A stretch of 64,000 nucleotides of DNA from Gambelia wislizenii (taxonomy: Eukaryota; Chordata; Lepidosauria; Squamata; Crotaphytidae): positions 202,227,809 to 202,291,808 of the forward strand of contig JAUMIR010000002.1 in assembly GCA_030847615.1 (NCBI GenBank). Reading direction: 5' to 3'. Each line of letters opens with the position of its first letter. The first letter of the stretch is position 1. The notes below the pieces were generated by a model. It worked only from the letters and a program-made list of their open reading frames with translations. It made no database searches and was not told the origin of the DNA. Made by a program: the position numbers and the translations under genes. Below are positions 11,645-21,854 of the stretch, piece by piece.

Positions 11645-12130
11645 AAGCTGTAAGTTATTCAGCCTTTCTTACAGATTGGGGATACATATTGTGAGCCAAC
11701 AATGGCTATCTGCTGGTTTAGTACAATCCATTTGCGGACAATTCTATCCTGATCTGTATTTGTGCTTTTTATAAATCCTGCTGTGTTTTTGTCTGTTTGA
11801 CTTTCACTCTGCAGCCTTGCCATGATTCAGTAACTAGTAAAGTTACTCTCTATTACAATTATTTCTCGGGATGCTTCAAACTGTAAAAATAATTTTTTCC
11901 CAAAGCTATCTTCCTTTAGTCCTTGTTGGCTCGTGATCTTTCTGTCATACTAGTCCCAGTCTTCTCTTGCCTGTTGTAGTATTTCAGCTCTCTTGGCATC
12001 TTCCTGGCTTTTAGCTGGCAGGTCATCAGGACCTACAGCTTGGTTCTGTCCTAGCTGAACAATATGACTAGAATCCTCTTCATGATATGACATGTTGGCA
12101 CAACTCTGTTAACACCAGTGTGTGTGTTTT
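11645..12130. other. No gene seen
   Basis: Nothing recognised. Confidence 0.45.
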
Positions 12131-12720
12131 GAGAGCCAGCATTGTATAATGGTTTGAGTATTGGACTATAAGGAGATTTTCAGACAGCTAAAATCAGCCT
12201 CTTGCCGTGCAAGTAGCCTCCGGAGCAGTAACGAGGCTGCTGCACAGCAAGGGTCCATTTTGGATGACGCTGTTTCTTTCTCGGTATCGTCCGTGAGTGT
12301 TGCGGCTAGCATTGGAGGCGGCCGCACTGTTTTTTACTCATGGACAACTTCCGTGAGTGAAAAACAGTGCGGCCGCCTCCAATGCTAGCTGCAACACTCA
12401 CAGACGATGCCGAGAGAGAAACTTTGTCATCCAAAATGGACCCTTGCCGCACAGCAGCCTCGTTACTGCTCCGGAGGCTACTTGTGCGGCAAGAGGCTGA
12501 TTTTAGCTGTCTGAAAATCACTTATGACTCTGGAGAACAGGGTTTAAATCCCTGCTCGGCCATGGAAATCCATTGGGTGACCTTGAGCAAGTCACACTTT
12601 CTCAGCCTCAGAGGAAGGCAATTCTAAGCCCCCTCTGCATAAATCTTGCCAAGAAAACCCCATGATAGGGTCACCTTAATGTCACCATAAGTCAGAAAAG
12701 AATCAAAGACACATAACAGC
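12131..12720 (+). repeat. Sauria-type SINE split by a foldback element
   Basis: The head lies at 12131-12170 (GAGAGCCAGCATTGTATAAT, then TTGAGTATTGGACTATA) and the rest at 12524-12720 (ATGACTCTGGAGAACAGGGT to the AGTCAGAAAAGAATCAAAGA tail). Together they rebuild one uninterrupted SINE across GGACTATGACTCTGG. Confidence 0.88.
12171..12522. mobile_element. Near-perfect foldback (palindromic) element, about 352 bp
   Basis: Left arm 12171-12340 and right arm 12354-12522 are reverse complements with few mismatches, separated by only 13 bp. The outermost shared sequence is GATTTTCAGACAGCTAAAAT; the innermost arm contains a NotI-like GCGGCCGC. The interrupted SINE suggests a TA (or slightly longer) target duplication at the borders. 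GC-rich arms and open frames on both strands reflect the palindrome and are not taken as coding. It has no similarity to the other MITEs in the window. Confidence 0.88.
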
Positions 12721-13440
12721 AAATATGTCTTGGAGGGATCTGGCTGAAAAGGGAATCCTGTTCCACATGGTGCAATGTTCCTTGCTCTGGGTGTTGCAAC
12801 AGCAGCAAGGGGGCTCATGAGTGCAGCTCTATTATCCCTCTACAAGCCATTGATCAGCTCCAAGGGGGGAATTTGGGTGCATTCTGGCAGCCTTTCAGCA
12901 CCCAGAGAAGAAGACACAACTTTAAATTGGAGGCAGAGGACATTACTTGGGTGCTGAGTGTTTGCTAGAGCTTGGTTGCTCCCCCCACCCCAACAACAGC
13001 AATAGCACTGATATTTATATCTGTGCCAAAGCATTCCCTAAGTGGTTTACAATGTTTTTTAGGTAATTGCCCCCAACAAGCTGGGTACTCATTTTACCGA
13101 TCTATGGAAGGATGGAAGGCTGAGTCCGCCTTGAAATCCTCTAGGATTGAACTCATAAACTTGTGGCTTGCAGGACTGGCATTTAACCACTGTACCACAT
13201 ATGGGGAAGAAGAAAAAGCCTCCCCTCCCCTTCCCCACCCTGGACAACAATGTTAAGTACTCTGCCAGAATTTATGCTCTGACCGTGGATCTCTGCCTGT
13301 ATGTATCCCCTCAGAAACGTAACCAACATTCCCACTCACCCAGGAAACAGAAGATATCATGTATCTGATACACTGAATTTTAGGACTCTAAAATCTCTTC
13401 CATAGTGAATCTGTTAATCTTAGGGTAGCGATTCTTGTTT
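12721..13440. other. No gene seen; possible old interspersed repeat at 13005-13200
   Basis: 13005-13200 reads like a dispersed element (GTGGTTTACAATG, then CTCATTTTACCGATC and AGGACTGGCATTTAACCACT), but its class is not clear from the sequence alone. Confidence 0.35.
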
Positions 13441-13640
13441 TATATGTGTCAATTTACAACGACACCATGAATTTCATAGGGTTTTCTTAAACAAGGAATA
13501 CTTAGATGTGGGTTTGCCAGTTCCTTCCTCTGATATATAGTCCACAGCACCTGGTATTCATTGGCAGACTCCCAAGTATTAACCAGGGCTGACCCTGCTT
13601 AGTTTCCAAGATCAGATGGGAACTGGTGTCTTTAGGGTAT
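13441..13640 (-). repeat. 5S-rRNA-derived SINE
   Basis: The reverse complement has the 5S internal control region (ATCTTGGAAACTAAGCAGGG, then TTAATACTTGGGAGTCTGCC), followed by ATACCAGGTGCTGTGGACTA and an RTE/Bov-B-like tail ending in a degraded CATGGTGTCGTTGTAAATTG. 5S genes do not carry such a tail, so this is a SINE. Confidence 0.82.
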
Positions 13641-14075
13641 TTAACTTTTTTAAATAGGCTACATTAAAAATGTTGTGGATTTCAGCAGACCAATTAATAA
13701 ATTTGTGTGGAGAGTACCTGTTTATTTGTTCTACAAATCAAAGCACAATGTATAGCTCATATTTTAATAATGGCTGTCTTGTTGACATAGATACATAGGT
13801 TATACCCTTTCTTTCAAGGAGTTCCACAGTGCTCCAGACTCAACACTGGCCCCCCAGTAAGTGTTGCTAGTGGCCATCAAGGAAGGGCGGCCTTTACTTG
13901 CATCAAAGTCTCACTCCCAACTTAAACTCAGCTTTATCATCTCAGGAAAGGTGCAGCTTTGTGACCTTCTATTGTCACATTTCTTCCCCTAAAATGACTT
14001 TTAACATCCATGAGTGATGAAGATTAGGCTTGTGAACTTTGAAAGCTTGCATAACGTATTTTGCACTTTTTGATT

Positions 14076-14285
14076 GGAGCGTGGTGTAGCGGTTTGAGCG
14101 TTGGACTGTGACTCTGGAGACCAGGATCAAATCCCCAGGAGGCCATGGAAATCCACTCTCAACCTCAGAGGAAGGCAGTGGCAATCCCCTTCTGAACAAA
14201 TCTTGCCAAGTAAACCCCATGAGAAGGTCACCTTAGGGTCACCATTAGTCAGAAACGACTTGAAGGCACACAACAACAACAATAA
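14076..14285 (+). repeat. Sauria-type SINE, full length
   Basis: GAGCGTGGTGTAGCGGTTTG head, box B-like GATCAAATCC, body GAAGGCAGTGGCAATCCCCT, and 3' end CAGAAACGACTTGAAGGCAC followed by (ACA)n. The best-preserved copy in the window. Confidence 0.93.
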
Positions 14286-14364
14286 AGGTATTACAGCAAT
14301 GTTTTTTAAATTTAGTTTTGCTATATTTTGCTGCAAGGCTAACACAGGCTACCCTTGGATGTAT

Positions 14365-14555
14365 ATGATTTGAACATTAGACAAGGACTCTGAAAGTCCA
14401 GGGTTCGAATTCCTGCTCCGCCATGGAAACCAATTGGATGCCTTTGGACAAATTGCAGTCTGTTAGCCTTAGAGGAAGGCAATGGCAAACCTCCTCTGTA
14501 TAAACCTTGCCAAGAAAATCCTACAATAGGATTGCCACAAGTGACAGCAACAAGA
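14365..14555 (+). repeat. Sauria-type SINE, diverged
   Basis: GGGTTCGAATTCCTGCTCCG box B is intact; AGAGGAAGGCAATGGCAAAC and TTGCCAAGAAAATCCTACAA follow. The tail is decayed. It lies about 80 bp downstream of another SINE in the same orientation. Confidence 0.82.
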
Positions 14556-15477
14556 GAGATCAGTGTATAGTAATGTTTCCATGCCTAGGTGTTGTAGACA
14601 GTTCCTTTTGTTGTTGTTGAACAGCTGAGCTCTGCTCCTGGCATCCCTTGGGCTTCCCTTTTCTGCTGCAGGGATTCCATTTTTCTTAGCTGGCCTGTCA
14701 CTTACAATTAAGTTGGTACCATCTCTCCAGGAAGGTGACTGGTTCTGCTTGACAGTATTAGTCAACTGCTAGGCGGTGAAACCAATCCCTCTGACTAATT
14801 AGCTCATTTATTTACACAGATGAGATGAGTAAATGAAGGCATCTGCCTCACGTGCTGGTAATTCCTGAGGCTTCATCATGTTGGGGGTGTGCACACATGC
14901 CTGCCTATCTGTTATTATGGAGCAGTGGTGATCTGTGGACCAGTGCTGGCCCTCAAGCCACCAGCTGCTGGTCCATAAAGAGTTCCCAGAAAAGAAATAA
15001 ATTGTTGTAGCCAATGGTACAGATATGGTGCCAGTGCCTGGCACATTGAAAAAAAATGTTGTTCCCCACATCAAATACCTTGAGGAGTAGTGATCTACAG
15101 AAAATGAACTTGTCTTTCCCACAAACTGTGGTGGGATCCAGAAAAGAGGCATCAATCCAAGGATTCAAGCTGTGCCCAGTTATAGTTCAGAGAGACTTAA
15201 CTGACCAAATGACCAATGGTGGATCTGGAAGCTCAGCTCCTAAAGGCTGCTTAATACATTACATTGTGAAATGTAAAGCTATCATCATAAAGTGTGGACC
15301 ACTCCATTTTATATGGTAAATATAAACAATGTGCAATTTCTACAAAATCAGACAATAGACACATACATCTTCACTGAGCTTATAATTACAAAGGGAGTGA
15401 ATTTAGAAAGGGAGTGAATTTACATTAGGTTAGGTTCCATGACATTATCATACAATATAGCTGTATAACACCTTACC
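14556..15477. other. No gene seen
   Basis: 14925-15095 may be an old hAT-type repeat (CAGTGGTGATCTGTGGACCA at the left, GAGGAGTAGTGATCTACAGA at the right). No coding region recognised. Confidence 0.35.
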
Positions 15478-15695
15478 ATCCTGAATGCTCCTGATCTCTT
15501 CTAATTCTGGAAGCTAAGCATGGGCAGGCCTGGTTAGTACTTGGGTGGGAGACCATCAAGCATCTTCCAAGTGAGACTGGGAAAGACTCCTGCTTGGAAC
15601 CCAGAGTCCAAATCCAAGTCAACAGTTCCAGGTTAGATGGACCAGTGGTCTATCTCTAGGTAAGGCAGCTTCCTGTCTTCCTATTACCTCTTCAG
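15478..15695 (+). repeat. 5S-rRNA-derived SINE with a different tail
   Basis: TCTGGAAGCTAAGCATGGGC and CTGGTTAGTACTTGGGTGGG reproduce the 5S A box, intermediate element and C box. The 3' part (GGTTAGATGGACCAGTGGTC, then AAGGCAGCTTCCTGTCTTCC) differs from the Bov-B-like tail of the other 5S SINEs here, so a second subfamily is present. Confidence 0.75.
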
Positions 15696-15699
15696 TGCT

Positions 15700-18600
15700 G
15701 GAAAAAGAAGTTAACTGCAAGTAAACAAATGATTTATGTAGTTACTTCTGAGCTCCAAGGCTTTAAACAACTGTGTGTGCATGTTTGGAAACACTACTCC
15801 AACCTGTGTATGCAGAAGTTAAAAGACGTTTATGTGGCCTTTGTTTTATGTATTTGCTGTGGAAATACTGGTGTTCATGGAATAGTTGTGGTTGCCACTC
15901 AAAGTATAGAACTCCCTTGCAAATTTGAAAAAAAAGTTTGCAAATGCAATGCCTACATGGATGAACTAATCAGGAAACAATAATGATGTGAACACTTTTG
16001 CTGAGTTCTTGTCCAACCTGTGTTTACCTCCCAACAATGGTTGAAGTTATTTACAGTTCCTGATTAAACCGTTAATGTCAGAATTCCTAGGCAAGCAATT
16101 ATAAAACTATTCAAATAGGACAGAACAATAAAATACTGCCATCACCATCAAAAAAATGCTGAACTTATGGAAGATTACTTCAGGGTGCTGTATAGTTCTC
16201 TCACAGGAAGATGTGGCTCATCTTCCTTGCCTTTCCCTTTGGATATGACCTTTTTGATTATCCAGAGACATCTTTCTTGTAGTCTGGCATAGTGTTTAGA
16301 GCACTGGAGGATAAAGTATATATCTGGGGCAGAACATCTTCTGTGTTGCTAGCAGCACACCCACATTTTGCTGTGAATGTGTGGTGCTTTGTTCTTCCAG
16401 AATCTGTGCTAATCTGTGGCTGCTGATATAATGCATGCAGCCTCTATTCTGTTCATTTCATTACAAATGTAAGTGTTCTGGATATAGAAATTTTGTATTT
16501 ATGTCCTTTTTACTATTTTCAGTCATTTGTACGCTCATGTGAGAAAAAAAATTCCTATTTTGATCATTAGCAATGTTGGTGAAGTTAAAATTTGCACTGC
16601 TCATCTGTGAGTTATTCATCTAATATTCAGCCAAGGAGTATCTGCATTGCAATTCATTTTTTTCCTTTCCAGCTTCTCTTTGCCACTCCATCCTGTTTTT
16701 GAAGTTTCTTTCTGAAACATACTTTCACCATTTAAAACAAAACTCCCTGATCCTTGTGGGTGTGTAAGTCTATTCCACAAGTCACCTTTGAAGCCATATG
16801 CAGAGGAAGTGCATGAGGTGCTGTGTTCCACTCCATCAAACACAGAGAGAGGTTAAGAACACAAGAGGTAAAAGTAGTTTTCAGTTGATTCTTTTATACT
16901 ACTGTCAGATCCCTAAGTATACTGTAATCTTTCATGTAACTTGAACTAAAACTCCCAGTGGCCATGCTGGAGGGGGGATTCTGGGAACTTTAGACAATAG
17001 GAGGAACTTTCCCAAGCTCTGGTTCTTTTACCATCCCAAGAATGTGGAAAGTCCCTTTTAAAGGCAGTAGCATCCTCCCCTCTACACACAAAAATAATAA
17101 TGCTGTGGAACTGATTTTGACACAGAACAGAAAATGTGTTCCTGGTATGAAAAGTAAGTATCTCCTGCTCTGGTATATTTATTATTAAAGGGAGAATATT
17201 ATTTGGTTGACTGGTCAAATGTTGGAAGACATACAATATCCTTTTTTAAAATGTCAACAGGGCTGAAAGCACAGGAGAATGAAGTGCTACTAATTATTGT
17301 GCAACTATTCCATCTTTCCCTTAATATATGTTTTTTAAACAACAACAACAACAACGACATGGAAGATGCCATGAGAAAACATCCTGACCCATCCATACTT
17401 TCAGTGAAATTTATTTGCATATCAATATGCTTTGGATGACAGCCCTGCACCGCAGTCCAATGCGTGTTTATATGGAAGTCTCTCCTCCTTTCTGTGGGGC
17501 TTATTCTCAGGTTAGTGCGTGCATAGATTGCTGTTTTAATTGCCTTCAGATCCTGGTAAACCGCTGTGATTAAGCAATTTGAAAAGGTCCTGCCTGGAAT
17601 GCCCCCAGATGGACAGCTCCTGGTGCTGCCAGTAAAAAGGCATGGAGCAACTTTTCCATCTTTCCCTTCGTGACAGATTTCCCTGCCCCCCCCCAAAAAA
17701 AAGAAAGAAAGAAAAGGCGAGACATGGAAGATGCCACGGGAAGACATGGGAATCACAGAAGTGGAAGAGCCCAGTACACAGAATCTCTGTAAAAGTCAGC
17801 AATGGCATGATAGATGCCACATTTAAAAGTATCCCCAGATTTCTTTAATGTCATGTCTAGGCAAAGACATCCTTCTCCCTTCCATGGGTTTGGACTCTTT
17901 AACATTGGCCAAAATAACAAGGAACCCACCCACTCCCGCCATCAGAGATGCATTTGTTTAGATTTCCTTGTGTCAGAAAAGAGCTGTGAAGCTCCTAACG
18001 GATTGCTCTGCCCTCCCTATATGCAAGCCACTGGGCAGTGCCAGCAGCACACCCCCGCTCCTCCACATGCCCTTCATCTCTGAGCCAAAGTTCCATTGGC
18101 ATCTGGTGGGTCTTGGCAGGCAGGATGAACCTGTGGCACTCTGGTGTTGCAGCCAAGGAGGGAAACTGTTGGCGAGAGAGTGGTGGCAGTGGCACATAAT
18201 CAGTGAAAAGAAGTGGGATGGAGAAAGAGACCAATGCTCAATGGAACAGCACATGGTTTGCCCACAGAAGGTCATTACTTGACATCTCTGCAAAAGTGCC
18301 AGGGAGCCTGGAAGGAAAGCCTGGGAAGTTACTGCTGGATGAGGCAAGAATGGATTCAACCCTGCACGCCCCACCCTGATTTCCACGGATGTCCCTGCCT
18401 TGAACAGTTAGATCAAAAGGAGTGGTGAAAAGAGCTGGGGGGGGGCACAGTGAAATTGTGATTCTGACTAAGTTTGTGGTCTACAGGACTGAGATAAAGA
18501 CGCCTGGAAATCAGTAACCACATGTTTTCTGAAAATGAAGGATATCAGCCAGTTACTGCAGAGACAGGACGGGCTTTGCAAGGATTTGAAATGCTCTGGT

Positions 18601-19100
18601 TGTGTGTTCTGTGCTGCTTTAATTCTGCCCAGCACTTCTACATCCTTTAGACAAATGGGGAAGATGTCCCAATGATCCCACCTCCTCTTTGAAGCCTGCA
18701 GTCCAGTCCAGTTAAGCTGAGTCAAGGGGAGGGGAGAGGAGGCACTTGGAAGCTTGCTTCCCGATCCCCCCCTTCCTCCAGAAATGAGCCTCAGTGGGGA
18801 TGCATAAAGATTTTAGCTTTGAAGGTTGACCAGCACTGGGTGGCAGACACTTTGGTGCAGCATCTGCTCCCCCAGCTACAGAAAATGCTTTAAAAGTTCT
18901 GCCAGTTTTCTTAGAATACAGTGAGAACAACCTCCTCAAGTATGGTAGGACAGTTTAGACATGGCTAAAGTGGGGCGAAATGAAAATCCCACCATATGGG
19001 GGGGGCTATAGTGTGTGTGTGTGTGTGTGTGTGTGAACTCAGGTGTTTTTACAACGGATCCCGAGCTCCTAATCATTTCCCGTGGCAATCTTCCCCTTCT
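15700..19100. other. No gene recognised
   Basis: 3.4 kb with no recognisable exon. Contains a degraded palindromic MITE near 16950-17040, an imperfect direct duplication (17301-17385 against 17647-17745, sharing TTCCATCTTTCCCTT and GACATGGAAGATGCCA), and a (GT)n microsatellite at 19013-19035. Several overlapping frames of 80-185 codons at 17.2-18.4 kb match no family known to me. Confidence 0.4.
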
Positions 19101-19113
19101 ACATAGCTGACTT

Positions 19114-19355
19114 TTGGACTACAACTTCCAGAATCCCCAGCCGGCGTGGCCACTTGGGTTCCAGGAATTGTGTAGCCCTCTAAAGGCAGTTCCCAAGACG
19201 GTGCCCGGGAGGGAGCCGCCCACCAAAAGCCCACCGTGGGTCTTACTTCAGAAAAGATTACTTCTAATCTCTAATTCTGGGGAATTGTGCTTTCGAACTG
19301 CCACTCCCGTCGTCCCTCGGCATACGTTGCCTGGGGCTGATAGGAGTTGCGTTCC
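19114..19355. repeat. Left copy of a ~220-bp duplication flanking NPB exon 2
   Basis: This stretch (GGCGTGGCCACTTGGGTTCC, then AACTGCCACTCCCGTCGTCC and GGGGCTGATAGGAGTTGC) is repeated with moderate divergence at about 20030-20250. The two copies bracket the last NPB exon and the minisatellite. Confidence 0.75.
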
Positions 19356-19434
19356 TGCCTTTGGTGCGCCAGCTATTCGACCTGCTCTGTCAAGGGACAG
19401 AAAGAGAAGCCCAACAAGAGCCGTTGAAAGCGGG

Positions 19435-19440
19435 TTTATT
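19435..19440 (-). terminator. NPB polyadenylation signal AATAAA
   Basis: TTTATT on the plus strand gives AATAAA on the NPB strand about 105 bp after the stop codon, a normal distance for a short 3' UTR. Confidence 0.75.
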
Positions 19441-19544
19441 GTCAGGAACAGCAGGTGGGAAAGAAAACCCATGGTCCCCCCCCAGTTTCCGACCGGGGCT
19501 CCCCCGGCTTCTGCTCGGGCGGGGGAGCTCCTGGGGGCGGCGGC

Positions 19545-19676
19545 TCAGGGTCCGGCGCTGCAGTCGGCGGGGTCCAGCGAGACGGTGACATCGGCTCGGC
19601 ACTGGATGGCGCTGGGCAGGCCGGGCAGCAGCTGGCAGCTCTGGAGCTCCGGGGCCACCTCTTTCACGCACACCGC
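19545..19676 (-). CDS. NPB: NPB exon 2 (C-terminal domain)
   Basis: Only 132 bp. It encodes [19 protein letters not shown], then [17 protein letters not shown] and a short end before TGA. Four cysteines match the mammalian spacing (VCV, QSC, QCR, DCS). The exon directly adjoins the minisatellite-rich part of the intron, the first repeat lying about 95 bp upstream of the acceptor. Confidence 0.9.
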   Translation of the reverse strand, partial: AVCVKEVAPELQSCQLLPGLPSAIQCRADVTVSLDPADCSAGP

Positions 19677-21795
19677 CTGGCAGAGGGAGACACAGAGGGA
19701 GCGGAGGAGAGGCGGGCGGGTGAGGCGGCAGGGCTATGGGCGCCGAGCGGGGAGCAGGGCTGGGGAAGGCTCCCTTTGGGACGACAACCCCCAGAATCCC
19801 CACCCGGCGTGGTCTGCCCCTTCCCCATAGCTCCCGTTGGGACGACAACCCCCAGAATCCCCACCCGGCGTGGTCTGCCCCTTCCCCACAGCTCCCTTTG
19901 GGACGACAATTCCCAGAATCCCCACCCGGCGTGGCCTCCCCCTTCCCCATAGCCCCCTTTGGGACGACAATCCCCAGAATCCCCACCCGGCGTGGCCTCC
20001 CCCTTCCCCATAGCTCCCTTTGGGACGACAACTCCCAGAATCCCCACCCGGCGTGGCCACTTGGGTTCCAGACCCTGTCGCCCGTCTCAAGGCACGTTCC
20101 CATGGCTGTGCCCGGGAGTGAGCCGCCTTGGGACTTCCTTCCGAAAAGATTACCCCGAAACGAGATCTGGGGAACTGTACCTTCGAACTGCAACTCCCGT
20201 CATCCCTCGGCGCATGTTGGCTGGGGCTGATGGGAGTTGCATTCCAAGGAGGGCCGGTGCTTCCCAGGCCGGGCCTCAAGGGCGCCCGGCTGCCCGGTAA
20301 GACTGGGGTCCTTGGTCTCGTTGGTTTCGGACACTGCCTGCTACGCTGACTGGCGGCAGCAGCAGCTCTCCCGGGTTTCCGACCAGGGCCGGCTGCCGTT
20401 GATGCCATCTCTGCCCGGAGAAGGGAGGGACTGAACCCGGAGCCGCTCCAAGCAAAACTGAGGCGCTGCCAGTGGCCGAGTTCATCTCCCTCGCAACTCA
20501 AGCCTCGCTACAGAGACGGCAAGTTGAAAAGCTAAAAACGAACATCGCAGCAGAGGCTGGATGGGCATCTGGCCGGAGTGCTGCTGTAATAACCGTGTGC
20601 TCCTGAATGGCCAGGGGTTGGACTAGATGGCCTTTGCCGCCCCTCCCGACTCTAAGGACCTGTGATTCTACAAGACAGGCGGGAGCAGCGGCGCCTCTCC
20701 CTGCACTTCCCTTCGCCCTGGAGGAGTGGAGGTTCTCGCTGTTTTCCTGGTCAGTCGCTCGGAGGGACCGCTCGGGGCAAGAGCAGCCAGTCAGCTCGCC
20801 GAAGCTGCCCTTCCAGGCTCCCTTCCACAGGGGGGCGCCCTGTGAGGCTTTGGGCCTATGAACTGAAAGAATCGTAGAGTTGGAAGAGACCTCCCCCCCC
20901 AATGGCCATCCAGTCCAACCCCCTGCCCTGCAGGAACACACAACCAAATCATTTCCAACAGATGGCATCCAGCCTCTGCTTAAAAACCTCCAAAGAAGGA
21001 GACTCCACCACACTCCCAGGCAGCAGAGCATTCCACTGCCGAACAGCTCTTACTGTCACGAAGTTTTTCCTAATGTTTAGGTGGAATCTCTTTTCCTGGA
21101 GTTTGAACCCATTGCTCCGTGTCCTAGTCCCCGGAGCATTAAAATCTGGCAAATCCCGCTCTTACTCTTGTTTCTGACTAGACATACATTTGTGCTTCAA
21201 ATATATAAGAAGAGATCTTATAAACTTAGAAACACATGGCTAATATATCCACGCTTGTGTTGGTTTTGCAACCTGTTAGGGCTGGGTTTGCTTTGTTTTT
21301 TCGAAATCCCTCCTGGGAGCATTTTCACAAGGGTAGGCAGGCGGTAGGAGTGGCAGAAGAAACCGAACCGAAACAAATACGAGATGCCCTGTTCGTGTCA
21401 TGCAAGAAACCCAAGGCTTGCGACCTAAGGCGCCCAGCGTCCTACCTGCGAGGCCGTTCCCTCCCTCCCTCCCCCGTCCCGCCGGGGCTCACCATGTTCC
21501 GCAGCCCGCCGCCGGGGCTGGCCTGGCGAGGCGGCTCCGGCATCAGGAACGGGCTGGCGGGGGCGGCGCTTTCGGCGCTGCTGCTGGTGCTGCTGGCGGC
21601 GCCGTCGGGCGCGCTGTTCTCGTCGGAGCGGCGGCTGTAGGGCGAGCGGCGGATGCCGGAGAGCAGCCCCGACGCCCTTCCCACCGAGTAGTAGCTGGGG
21701 CCGGCCGCCTGCTTGTACCACGCCTCGGCGGGCGGGCTGAGCAGCGCAGCCAGGGCCAGGCAGCCGAGCAGCGCCAGGGTGGGGGTCCCCCGCAT
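19545..21795 (-). CDS. NPB: Neuropeptide B precursor, 2 exons
   Basis: Secreted precursor of neuropeptide B, ligand of the G-protein-coupled receptors NPBWR1/NPBWR2 (family knowledge). Exon 1 is 21795-21493 (101 codons, donor GTGAGC); exon 2 is 19676-19545 (43 codons plus stop, acceptor CTCTGCCAG). The junction is phase 0 and gives 144 aa, slightly longer than the human 125. Residues 1-25 form a signal peptide ([14 protein letters not shown] core) with cleavage after AEA. The mature peptide would be residues 26-54: it starts WYK, contains [11 protein letters not shown] and SPYS, and is followed by dibasic RR55-56. That is 29 residues, as in NPB-29; an internal RR49-50 allows a shorter form. 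Exon 2 keeps the conserved C-terminal domain with AVCVKEVAP and cysteines spaced as in mammals. The [13 protein letters not shown] motif and ANAPC11/ALYREF synteny favour NPB over its paralogue NPW. Confidence 0.93.
19770..20078. repeat. 61-bp minisatellite, five units, in the NPB intron
   Basis: Five consecutive units each read TTTGGGACGACAA, then CCCAGAATCCCCACCCGGCG, TGG and a CCCCTTCCCCATAG-like end; the last unit diverges into GGCCACTTGGGTTCC. The unit core resembles the first bases of the duplicated segment at 19114 and the right end of the palindromic MITE (ACTACAACTTCCAGAATCCC), so the array probably grew from a MITE end. It is GC-rich and open in several frames, which produces long spurious reading frames. 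Confidence 0.93.
20030..20250. repeat. Right copy of the ~220-bp duplication
   Basis: Shares GGCGTGGCCACTTGGGTTCC, GTGCCCGGGAGTGAGCCGCC, GAACTGCAACTCCCGTCATC and GGGGCTGATGGGAGTTGC with 19114-19355, in the same order and orientation. Confidence 0.75.
20550..20682 (+). mobile_element. CR1 LINE, extreme 3' end
   Basis: CAGAGGCTGGATGGGCATCT, CAGGGGTTGGACTAGATGGC and GTGATTCTAC correspond to the last ~120 bp of CR1. It lies in the NPB intron, antisense to the gene. Confidence 0.8.
20866..21150 (-). mobile_element. CR1 LINE, 3' end, in NPB intron
   Basis: The reverse complement carries the end of ORF2 ([40 protein letters not shown]) and the GGTTGGACTGGATGGCC-type 3' UTR ending in TCTACGATTCTTT. 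Same orientation as NPB. More diverged than the copy at 25 kb. Confidence 0.88.
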
Positions 21796-21847
21796 GGTGT
21801 GGCGGCGGCGGCGGCGGCTGGGGCTGGGCGGCTGCCCTCGGCGGCGC

Positions 21848-21854
21848 CTTATAT
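21848..21854 (-). promoter_or_regulatory. TATA-like box of NPB
   Basis: ATATAAG on the minus strand about 55 bp upstream of the start codon, within a CpG-rich region (about 21.4-22.3 kb). The spacing would allow a short 5' UTR of roughly 25-30 nt. Inference from position. Confidence 0.55.

Noticed and set aside
12161..12521. Protein-coding frames on both strands of the foldback element
   Set aside because: The two proteins are nearly identical because the DNA is a palindrome; no start context or family similarity.
14076..14150. tRNA gene
   Set aside because: The tRNA-like boxes belong to SINE heads followed by SINE bodies and tails; no cloverleaf with a proper acceptor stem was apparent.
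17199..17756. 185-codon minus-strand frame
   Set aside because: No domain, no signal of codon constraint, and it crosses a simple-repeat spacer and the duplicated blocks at 17.3 and 17.65 kb.
1..19000. PCYT2 exons expected by synteny
   Set aside because: No stretch resembling the two cytidylyltransferase domains was seen on either strand; short exons could be missed by eye, so absence is not proven.
19770..20078. CRISPR-like array
   Set aside because: The units are contiguous 61-mers without unique spacers, in a vertebrate intron.
19390..20501. Several 165-267-codon open frames on both strands of the NPB intron
   Set aside because: They are translations of the 61-bp GC-rich minisatellite and its flanks; repeated [10 protein letters not shown] or [15 protein letters not shown] units in several frames are an artefact of a 61-bp period.
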